A stretch of DNA of 5,633 nucleotides from Trueperaceae bacterium. Lineage in GTDB: Bacteria; Deinococcota; Deinococci; Deinococcales; Trueperaceae. Made by a program: the position numbers and the translations under genes. The stretch spans positions 1 to 5,633 of the forward strand of contig SKMG01000411.1 of NCBI GenBank assembly GCA_007121175.1. Reading direction: 5' to 3'. Below are positions 1 to 4,858 of the stretch, piece after piece. The notes beneath the pieces were generated by a model. That model did not search any database, was not told where the DNA came from, and saw nothing but the letters and a program-made list of their open reading frames with translations. How positions within the stretch are numbered: position 1 is the first letter of the stretch; every line of letters begins with the position of its first letter.

Positions 1-1
1 C

Positions 2-502
2 TGGCACGCCCTCACCGGACCCGTGGTGGTGTGGTGCATCCTGACTGGGACCTTGTGGCTCTGGCACCTGCCGACGTTGTATCAGGCCGCCGTGCGCTAT
101 CCGCTGGTGCACCTGCTCGAGCACGCGACGATGCTGGGAGCGTCGCTGCTGTTCTGGTGGGTGGTGCTGCAGCCGGCGGGCCGGCGCCGCATCAACGGCG
201 GCGTCGCCGTGCTGCTGGTCTTCACCACCAAGATGCAGAGTGCCACCCTCGGGGCGTTGATCACCTTCACCCCCAACCCGCTCTACCCGGTCTACGAGGC
301 TGGCGCGACGGCCTGGGGCATGACCTTGCTGCAGGATCAGCACCTCGCGGGGCTGATCATGGGCACGGTCTCCGGGCTGGCGTTCCTGATCGCCGGCTCG
401 CTCGCCTTCCTCTCCTGGCTCCGTGTCATGGAGCGCAGCGCGCGGCCGCCCGGTTCGGTACCGGCGCAGGCGCCGATCCGCGGACCACGGCTGGAGCTCT
501 AG
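2..502 (+). CDS. ctaG: Cytochrome c oxidase assembly protein, CtaG (caa3) family, 3' part
   Basis: This is the C-terminal 166 residues of a multi-pass inner-membrane protein; the reading frame is already open at the left edge, so the N-terminus lies outside the window. The GTG at 23 is only an internal valine. Recognisable Caa3_CtaG blocks appear in order: WLWHLPTLYQAA (residues about 19-30 of the visible part), HLLEHATMLGASLLFWW (37-53), LGALITFTPNPLYPVY (about 81-96), and WGMTLLQDQHLAGLIMG near residue 110. Conserved His and aromatic residues lie at predicted membrane segments, and about four such segments are visible. The tail after WLRVMERS is polar and proline-rich. Family knowledge: CtaG is needed for maturation of caa3-type oxidase, probably in copper delivery, so cytochrome oxidase genes are expected to the left. 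The gene ends convergently with the permease, with 77 bp between and no convincing T-tract terminator. The family call is firm; the exact oxidase partner is inferred. Confidence 0.9.
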   Translation, partial: WHALTGPVVVWCILTGTLWLWHLPTLYQAAVRYPLVHLLEHATMLGASLLFWWVVLQPAGRRRINGGVAVLLVFTTKMQSATLGALITFTPNPLYPVYEAGATAWGMTLLQDQHLAGLIMGTVSGLAFLIAGSLAFLSWLRVMERSARPPGSVPAQAPIRGPRLEL

Positions 503-579
503 GCTCGGAGGCGCGGCGAACCCAGGCGCGGCCGGCTACGGCGTGACGCCCTCCCGACCCGGTCTGGCTCCTCGGCCCA

Positions 580-1815
580 TCAGCTTCGGCCGTCGACTCG
601 CCCGATCGAGCGCGGCAGCACCAGGTTGAGCACCACCCCCGCGATGCCGGCGAGGCCGATGCCCTCGACCGTGAAGCGGCCGACGTGGAAGGCCATGCCG
701 CCGACGCCGAACACCAGCACCACCGCCACGATGATCAGGTTGCGGGTGTCGCTGAGATCGACCTGCGCCCGGACCAGCGTGGCCATGCCCACCACCACGA
801 TCGATCCGAACAGGATCACCAGGATCCCGCCCATCACCGGCGTGGGGATCGTCGCGAGCACTGCGCCGAGCTTGCCGACGAACGCCAGCAGCATCGCCAG
901 GACGGCCGCCACCGTCATCACGAGCGGGCTGAACGCCCGGGTCAGCGCGACCGCGCCGGTGACCTCGGAGTAGGTGGTGTTCGGCGGGCCGCCGAGGAAG
1001 CTCGCCAGGCTCGTGGCGAGGCCGTCGCCGAGCAGCGTGCGGTGCAGGCCGGGCTTCACGAGGTAGTCCTTACCGGTGACGGCGCGGATCGCCACGACGT
1101 CGCCGACGTGCTCGATCGCTGGCGCGATCGCGACCGGCAGGATGAACAGGATCGCCGGCAGCGAGAAGCTCGGCAGGACGAAGGCAGGCAACGCGAACCA
1201 GGCCGCCTCACGGACCGGGGTGAGGTCGACCATCCCGAGCAGCGCGGCAAGCACGTAGCCGACGGCGACGCCCACCAGGATGGGGACCAGCCGCAGCAGG
1301 CCGCGCCCGAACAGCGCGGTGATCATCGTGGCGAGCAGCGACACCAGCGCCACGCCTAGGGCCCGGCCGCTGTAGGGGCCGACCGCCATGCCGGTGGCCA
1401 TGTCCACTGCCACCGGGGCTAACGCCAGGCCGATCACCATGATGACGGGCCCGGTCACGATCGGCGGCAGCACCCGCTGCACGACGTCGGCTCCGCGCCA
1501 GCGGACCAGCGCAGCGAGCACGATGTACAAGAGGCCCGCCGCGGTGAGCCCCGAGAGCGTCGCTGCCACGCCGTACTCGGCTACTCCGAAGGCGATCGGC
1601 GCGATGAACGCGAACGACGACGCTAGGAACACCGGCACGCTGAAGCCGGTGACGATCTGGAACAGCAGGGTGCCGGCGCCTGCCGTGAACAGCGCCACGT
1701 TCGGATCCAGCCCGGTCAAGAGTGGCACCAGCACCAGCGCGCCGAAGGCCACGAACAGCATCTGCGCGCCGATGATGAGGGTGCGGGGGGTGAAGTTGCG
1801 GGATGGCTCGGTCAC
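580..1815 (-). CDS. NCS2-family nucleobase permease (uracil/xanthine type)
   Basis: A 411-residue polytopic inner-membrane protein that should import a nucleobase with protons. I chose the GTG at 1815 because AAGGAG lies 7 nt upstream and the protein then begins VTEPSRNFTPRT, directly before the first membrane segment (GAQMLFVAFGALVLVPLLTG). The frame stays open to an ATG at 1872, but that adds 19 residues with poor character and would overlap a strong hairpin. Family marks: SSFAFIAPI (66-74), the TM8 motif IEHVGD (234-239) and the signature region PPNTTYSEVTGAVALTR (277-293). By alignment to E. coli UraA, E235 and E284 match its two uracil-binding glutamates (E241, E290). UraA His245 is Asp239 here, as in the purine branch (UapA), and the Asn after the signature Glu is Val285. 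Uracil is the best guess, with xanthine or uric acid possible. The gene is divergent from the aldehyde dehydrogenase, and no pyrimidine enzyme gene lies in the window. Confidence 0.9.
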   Translation of the reverse strand: MTEPSRNFTPRTLIIGAQMLFVAFGALVLVPLLTGLDPNVALFTAGAGTLLFQIVTGFSVPVFLASSFAFIAPIAFGVAEYGVAATLSGLTAAGLLYIVLAALVRWRGADVVQRVLPPIVTGPVIMVIGLALAPVAVDMATGMAVGPYSGRALGVALVSLLATMITALFGRGLLRLVPILVGVAVGYVLAALLGMVDLTPVREAAWFALPAFVLPSFSLPAILFILPVAIAPAIEHVGDVVAIRAVTGKDYLVKPGLHRTLLGDGLATSLASFLGGPPNTTYSEVTGAVALTRAFSPLVMTVAAVLAMLLAFVGKLGAVLATIPTPVMGGILVILFGSIVVVGMATLVRAQVDLSDTRNLIIVAVVLVFGVGGMAFHVGRFTVEGIGLAGIAGVVLNLVLPRSIGRVDGRS

Positions 1816-1822
1816 GCGTACG

Positions 1823-1828
1823 CTCCTT
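1823..1828 (-). promoter_or_regulatory. Ribosome binding site deciding the permease start
   Basis: On the - strand this reads AAGGAG, followed by 7 nt and the GTG at 1815. It is the only good Shine-Dalgarno match near the start of the permease frame, and it moves the start 57 nt downstream of the longest open frame (ATG at 1872). Confidence 0.75.
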
Positions 1829-1836
1829 CGCTCGGC

Positions 1837-1863
1837 CGCGGCGGCGTACTCAGCGCCGCCGCG
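1837..1863 (-). repeat. Perfect 10-bp hairpin just upstream of the permease RBS
   Basis: The arms 1837-1846 and 1854-1863 are perfect inverted repeats (CGCGGCGGCG / CGCCGCCGCG) with a 7-nt loop (1847-1853). The hairpin ends 8 nt before the AAGGAG of the permease, so in the permease transcript it would stand immediately 5' of the ribosome binding site. There is no T-tract, so it is not an ordinary terminator. A role in translation control or mRNA protection is inference. Chance GC-rich pairing is the alternative, because the arms are simple CGG/CGC sequence. Confidence 0.5.
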
Positions 1864-1877
1864 CGGGCACACGGAAG

Positions 1878-1910
1878 CGTCGTGGCGTCGGCGGCAGCGA
1901 CGTCACGACG
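1878..1910 (-). repeat. 13-bp inverted repeat upstream of the permease
   Basis: The arms 1878-1890 (CGTCGTGGCGTCG) and 1898-1910 (CGACGTCACGACG) pair at 12 of 13 positions around a 7-nt spacer. The exception is 1885/1903, a G-T wobble on the + strand and an A-C mismatch on the - strand. It lies 15 nt beyond the smaller hairpin, 63 bp upstream of the permease start. It may be an operator read as DNA or a second hairpin of the permease leader. The motif loop of PyrR-type pyrimidine attenuators is not visible in it. Confidence 0.55.
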
Positions 1911-2045
1911 GCAGGGCGGCATCGGCTCAGGCTTCGATCGCTGCGGCGCTGGAGGGGAGGGGACGGGCCGAGCGGTGCTCGCGATCGAGGGCGGCGCGCT
2001 TGGGCCGGATCACGGCGCCATCATATTCACTCGCTGCGGTGCCGA

Positions 2046-2064
2046 GGGGGCGGACTCCGCTCCC
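2046..2064. repeat. 19-bp dyad in the divergent control region
   Basis: Nine-base arms 2046-2054 (GGGGGCGGA) and 2056-2064 (TCCGCTCCC) flank a single central C at 2055, with eight Watson-Crick pairs and one G-T pair (2049/2061). The one-base centre makes it a poor RNA hairpin and a better candidate for binding a dimeric regulator. No known operator consensus is recognised. Confidence 0.45.
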
Positions 2065-2118
2065 GGCGCGACACTGGCGCTCGGCGCTGGGCTCAGTGCG
2101 CACCGAGCCCGGCGCGAC
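2062..2118 (+). repeat. Direct repeat pair CCCGGCGCGAC
   Basis: The 11-mer CCCGGCGCGAC occurs exactly at 2062-2072 and at 2108-2118, a 46-bp period. The first copy abuts the right arm of the 19-bp dyad, and the second overlaps the right arm of the 32-bp palindrome. The two dyads therefore share a flank and may descend from one duplicated element. GC-rich composition makes short repeats fairly common, so confidence is moderate. Confidence 0.4.
2084..2115. repeat. 32-bp imperfect palindrome, candidate operator
   Basis: The arms 2084-2099 and 2100-2115 are complementary at 14 of 16 positions, with one A/C mismatch (2095/2104) and one T-G pair (2088/2111). The core halves are GGGCTCAGTGC and GCACCGAGCCC, centred between 2099 and 2100. 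That is about 117 bp upstream of the dehydrogenase start and 285 bp from the permease start. The symmetry and position fit a dimeric repressor or activator site, or a hairpin in a long dehydrogenase leader. No regulator gene lies in the window. Confidence 0.55.
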
Positions 2119-2152
2119 GTTGCCATGGTAGCCTCGAGCAACCACGTGCAAG

Positions 2153-2180
2153 GCACGCTCGTAGCGTCCAGCACGCTCGT
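2153..2180 (+). repeat. Direct repeat pair GCACGCTCGT, 18-bp period
   Basis: GCACGCTCGT is found exactly at 2153-2162 and 2171-2180, ending 23 bp before the dehydrogenase Shine-Dalgarno. Tandem half-sites at this spacing could bind a regulator close to the promoter. No family consensus is recognised and chance cannot be excluded. Confidence 0.4.
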
Positions 2181-2203
2181 CAAGGCGCCACGGCGCCGCG
2201 CTT

Positions 2204-2208
2204 GGAGG
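2204..2208 (+). promoter_or_regulatory. Ribosome binding site of the aldehyde dehydrogenase
   Basis: GGAGG lies 7 nt upstream of the ATG at 2216, a strong and well-spaced Shine-Dalgarno that fixes the start. A small inverted repeat (GGCGC at 2184-2188, GCGCC at 2193-2197, loop CACG) ends 6 nt before it. Confidence 0.8.
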
Positions 2209-2215
2209 ATCTGGA

Positions 2216-3778
2216 ATGCCCACGCCCATCGGCCACATGATCGGCGGTCACTCCGTCGAGAGCCCGACGACCTTCGAGAGCCGCTCGAGCGGCAACGGCG
2301 CCGACCTCGTCGGCGTGTTCGCCGCAGCGACGAAGGAGCAGGTGCGCGAGGCCTGCGTCGCCGCGCGCGAGGCCTTCGTGCTGTGGTCAGCGACGCCCGC
2401 ACCGGTGCGTGGCGAGCTGCTCGGCAAGGTGGGCAACGCGCTCGAACGGGAGAAGGAGTCGCTCGCTCGTCTGGTCACGCGCGAGATGGGCAAGACCTTG
2501 AAGGAGGCGCGCGGCAGCGTCCAGGAGGCGATCGACACCTGCCGCTTCTTCCAGAGCGAGGGCCGGCGGCTCTACGGGCAGACGGTGCCCTCGGAAATGC
2601 CGAACAAGGAGCTCACCACCTACCGGCGTCCACTGGGCGTGGTCGGGATGATCACCGCCAGCAACTTCCCGATCGCGGTACCCTCGTGGAAGATCGTCCC
2701 GGCGCTGGTGACCGGCAACACCGTCGTGTGGAAGCCGTCCTCGGACGCCTCGGCAGTGGCCTACGCCTTCGCCAAGCTGTTCGAGGAGGCGGGCCTGCCG
2801 CCCGGGGCGCTCAACGTGGTGTTCGGCGGCGGACGCGACGCAGGCGCCTACCTCATCGACATGATGGACGAGGGACGGCTGAACAAGTTCGCCTTCACCG
2901 GCTCGACCGCCGTCGGCCGGGTGATCGGCGAGGTCGCCGGCCGCAACCTGCTGCATCCCACGCTCGAGCTCGGGGGCAAGAACCCCCTGGTGGTCCTGCG
3001 CGACGCCGACTTGGACAACGCAGTGCAGGGCGCGGTCTTCAGCGCCTTCGCCACCGGCGGCCAGCGGTGCACCACCGCCGGCAACGTGATCGTCGACGCG
3101 CCGATCTACGAGGCCTTCCTCGAGCGCTTCCTGGGTAAGGTCTCGGAGCTGCGCATCGGCGACCCGCTGGCTCATCAAGACGTCGACTACGGGCCCTTCA
3201 TCAACGAGCGCTTCTACCACGACTGGCAGGATCACTACGGCTGGGGCGAGCCGGACGGCGCCACGCTGGCCTACGGCAAGGGGCGCATCACCAGCGAGTC
3301 GGCTCCCAGCGGTTGGGCCGGCGGCGATCCCGCGGCCGGCTTCTACGGCTGGCCCACGGTCTGGACCGGCGTTGAGCCGGGCATGCGGCTGTTCCAGGAG
3401 GAGGTCTTCGGGCCGACCATCAACGTCGTGAAGGTCGACGGTGTCGACGCCGCCATCGACGCCGCCAACGCCGTCGAGTACGGCCTCTCGAGCGCGGTCT
3501 ACACCATGAACCGAGACTGGGCCTACCGCTTCAAGAGCCGCATCCAAGCCGGCATGACGTCGATCAACAACACCACCGTCGGCGCCGAGGCGCACCTCCC
3601 GTTCGGCGGGGTCAAGGCTTCGGGCAACGGCACGCGCGAGTCGGGCATCTGGGTGCTGGAGAACTACACCTACTGGCAGGCGGTCAACGACGACGTCTCG
3701 GGCCGGTTGCAGCTCGCGCAGATGGAGACGCAATACGTCACGCCGAGCGACGAGGTGGACGTGGGCAGCCTCTTCTGA
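2216..3778 (+). CDS. NAD(P)+-dependent aldehyde dehydrogenase (ALDH superfamily)
   Basis: A complete 520-residue soluble enzyme predicted to oxidise an aldehyde to its acid. All core ALDH elements are present: TASNFPIAVPSWK with the oxyanion Asn150, nucleotide-site Lys173 in KPSSD, FTGSTAVG (227-234), ELGGKNP with general base Glu251, GGQRCTT with catalytic Cys285, EEVFGP with Glu396 and Phe398, and the C-terminal LPFGGVKASGNG block. The position that is Glu in classical NAD+-preferring enzymes (KPxE) is Ser176, as in NADP+-using E. coli GabD, so NADP+ use is plausible. The SWKI and ELGGKNP wording fits the uncharacterised AldH group related to the Kuenenia enzyme. GGQRCTT alone recalls ALDH7 (alpha-aminoadipic semialdehyde dehydrogenase), whose other motifs differ. 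The segment before EEVFGP (about 330-385) is roughly ten residues longer than usual and rich in Trp, Tyr and Gly. Substrate unknown. Start supported by GGAGG at 2204. Divergent from the permease. Confidence 0.93.
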   Translation: MPTPIGHMIGGHSVESPTTFESRSSGNGADLVGVFAAATKEQVREACVAAREAFVLWSATPAPVRGELLGKVGNALEREKESLARLVTREMGKTLKEARGSVQEAIDTCRFFQSEGRRLYGQTVPSEMPNKELTTYRRPLGVVGMITASNFPIAVPSWKIVPALVTGNTVVWKPSSDASAVAYAFAKLFEEAGLPPGALNVVFGGGRDAGAYLIDMMDEGRLNKFAFTGSTAVGRVIGEVAGRNLLHPTLELGGKNPLVVLRDADLDNAVQGAVFSAFATGGQRCTTAGNVIVDAPIYEAFLERFLGKVSELRIGDPLAHQDVDYGPFINERFYHDWQDHYGWGEPDGATLAYGKGRITSESAPSGWAGGDPAAGFYGWPTVWTGVEPGMRLFQEEVFGPTINVVKVDGVDAAIDAANAVEYGLSSAVYTMNRDWAYRFKSRIQAGMTSINNTTVGAEAHLPFGGVKASGNGTRESGIWVLENYTYWQAVNDDVSGRLQLAQMETQYVTPSDEVDVGSLF

Positions 3779-3814
3779 CGCGTTCGGAGCGGTCAGGAAT
3801 GACATCGAGCGGCG

Positions 3815-3823
3815 TGTTAGCGT
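3815..3823 (+). promoter_or_regulatory. Candidate extended -10 promoter for a leaderless transcript
   Basis: TGTTAGCGT fits an extended -10 (TGn followed by TAnnnT, hexamer 3818-3823). It ends 7 nt before the A of the ATG at 3831, the spacing expected if transcription starts at the initiation codon. The downstream gene has no Shine-Dalgarno, which agrees with a leaderless message. An ATGACA resembling a -35 box lies at 3799-3804, but the 13-bp spacer is too short for ordinary pairing. Confidence is limited because TAnnnT is a loose motif. Confidence 0.4.
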
Positions 3824-3830
3824 CGCGGCC

Positions 3831-4781
3831 ATGGGTGGTCGACGACTCTTGAACCGGCGGATCGTGACGCTGCTGCTGACATCGTGCCTCGCGAGCTCTG
3901 CCTGGGCAACGGCCGCGGAATCGGTGGCCGCCGATTCGGTAGCCGCGGTGTGCGAGCCGCAGCTCCGCCGCGCGATGCCGCCCGGCGACTCATCGGCGGG
4001 CGTGGTGGCGGTCGAGCTGCTCGCCGCCGCGGTGCGTCAGGTCGAACCGGCGCTGCGTCCCTGGCGCGGGGGCCAGGGACCGATCCCCGAGGGCGATCGC
4101 GGCGCGGCCGCGGCGCGCTTCCTCGAAGGCGTGGGACTGCTGCCGGCGGGCTGGTCGCCCGAGACGCACGACTCGGCCGATTGGCAGGCGATGCACGAGG
4201 GCTTCGCGGCCTGGTACCGGGCCCGGCCGGCACACGTCGAGGGCGGCTCGCGCGACGCCATGGTCCGCGACATGGCGGCGACGCTCGCCTCGGTGTCGCA
4301 GGCTCTGCGGCCGCTGGCGGTATTCGCGATCGACGCACAGCAGCGGGTCACGTTCTTCGCCGTGGCCTGGAACTGGACGCCGCGGCCACGCCTGGTGCTC
4401 CTCCGGACGCCACCCGACCTGGTGCTGACCGACGAGGGCGGGGCCGACTCGGTGTTGTCGGCGATGAGCGGCTGTGCGCTGCGCTTCGACGCCTACGTCT
4501 ACGCGCGCGAGGACCTCGCGATGGCGATGTTCGGTCAGCAGGGCGAGTCGGTGTTCCGGGTGCTCGGCAGCGATCCGCCGGCAGACCTGCCGGTGCTCTT
4601 CGGGCCCGACCGGGTGCTGGGCGTGTTCCGCTTCAGCGATCCCGCTCTGCAGGGTGTCGACGCGCTCTCCGGCGGCGTCGAGGGACCCAGCATCGGCATG
4701 GGCACGGCACTGCGACTGCTCGCCTCGGTGCGCACCAACCTCGGACTCGACGGGATCTTGTACCACACGGCGTTCCCCTGA
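3831..4781 (+). CDS. Unrecognised exported protein or lipoprotein
   Basis: A 316-residue protein that I do not recognise. It starts with an export signal: a basic n-region (MGGRRLLNRR), a short hydrophobic core (IVTLLLTS) and two possible cleavage points. These are a lipobox, LTSC, with Cys19, and a signal peptidase I site after AWA (residue 26). The mature part has an Ala-rich start, an acidic-aromatic middle with many Trp (108, 118, 128, 180, 182), a likely beta segment VTFFAVAWNWTPRPRLVLLRTPP (173-195 region), and a C-terminal half with strands around DAYVYARED and VLGVFRFSD. Only Cys41 and Cys215 remain after cleavage at residue 26, so one disulfide is possible. No metal or catalytic motif stands out. 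The start has no Shine-Dalgarno; a TTG at 3849 is an in-frame alternative that keeps the signal. It lies 52 bp after the dehydrogenase and ends convergently with the prenyl synthase. Its stop codon opens a tandem repeat. Confidence 0.75.
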   Translation: MGGRRLLNRRIVTLLLTSCLASSAWATAAESVAADSVAAVCEPQLRRAMPPGDSSAGVVAVELLAAAVRQVEPALRPWRGGQGPIPEGDRGAAAARFLEGVGLLPAGWSPETHDSADWQAMHEGFAAWYRARPAHVEGGSRDAMVRDMAATLASVSQALRPLAVFAIDAQQRVTFFAVAWNWTPRPRLVLLRTPPDLVLTDEGGADSVLSAMSGCALRFDAYVYAREDLAMAMFGQQGESVFRVLGSDPPADLPVLFGPDRVLGVFRFSDPALQGVDALSGGVEGPSIGMGTALRLLASVRTNLGLDGILYHTAFP

Positions 4782-4858
4782 GGCGCCGCGCGGCTGGCGT
4801 TGAGCGGCCGGAGCGGTGCGTGAGGCGCCACGCGGGGGGCGGTTAGCGGCCGAAGCGG
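4779..4858 (+). repeat. Imperfect 38-bp tandem repeat, 42-bp period
   Basis: Unit 1 (4779-4816) and unit 2 (4821-4858) match at 32 of 38 positions by direct comparison, separated by TGCG. Each begins TGAGGCGCC and contains AGCGGCCG followed by AGCGG. The TGA of unit 1 is the stop codon of the exported-protein gene. Unit 2 overlaps the last codons and TAA stop of the prenyl synthase on the other strand. The repeat thus fills the whole 61-bp convergent junction and enters both genes. No T-tract is present, so it is not a standard intrinsic terminator. Confidence 0.8.

Larger units (their letters stand above)
1816..2215. other. Divergent permease/dehydrogenase control region
   Basis: This 400-bp stretch between two divergent starts holds no credible gene; open frames across it are GC-driven and resemble nothing I recognise. 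It contains two hairpins next to the permease, two dyads near 2046-2115, direct repeats, and a small AT-rich island around 2020-2029 in otherwise very GC-rich DNA. On the - strand the island reads TATGAT at 2025-2020, a 5-of-6 match to a sigma70-type -10 box. No matching -35 box stands 16-18 bp away, so the promoter call is weak. If used, it would give the permease a leader of about 200 nt containing both hairpins. A candidate dehydrogenase promoter on the + strand is no better than chance. Confidence 0.6.

Noticed and set aside
540..550. GGCGTGACGCC inverted repeat between ctaG and the permease as a terminator
   Set aside because: Only a 4-bp stem with a 3-nt loop is feasible and no T-tract follows on either strand.
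685..2131. Long + strand frames (685-1359, 1388-2131) over the permease
   Set aside because: His/Arg/Gln-rich or Ala/Thr-rich translations typical of the complement of membrane-protein codons; the - strand frame is a clear NCS2 permease.
1882..3138. 418-codon + strand frame running from the intergenic region into the dehydrogenase
   Set aside because: Arg/Gly/Ala-rich composition without motifs, and most of it overlaps the real dehydrogenase out of frame.
580..3778. Permease plus aldehyde dehydrogenase as a pyrimidine-degradation locus
   Set aside because: The dehydrogenase lacks the methylmalonate/malonic semialdehyde dehydrogenase hallmarks I would expect and no other pyrimidine catabolic gene is present.
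3799..3823. ATGACA (3799-3804) as a -35 box for the exported-protein promoter
   Set aside because: The spacer to TAGCGT is 13 bp, well short of the usual 16-18.
2387..3832. 481-codon open frame antisense to the aldehyde dehydrogenase
   Set aside because: Its residues are Val/Asp/Arg/His/Leu-rich with no domain, and the opposite frame has every ALDH catalytic motif. Long antisense frames are expected in GC-rich genes because stop codons are rare.
3904..3954. Short internal repeat encoding ESVAA-DSVAA at the start of the mature exported protein
   Set aside because: Only two near-copies of five residues with differing codons; common in Ala-rich linkers after signal peptides.
3884..4846. 320-codon + strand frame overlapping the exported protein, and 3990-4766 on the - strand
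   Set aside because: Both are low-complexity Arg/Gly-rich translations; only the frame from 3831 starts with a credible export signal and has balanced composition.
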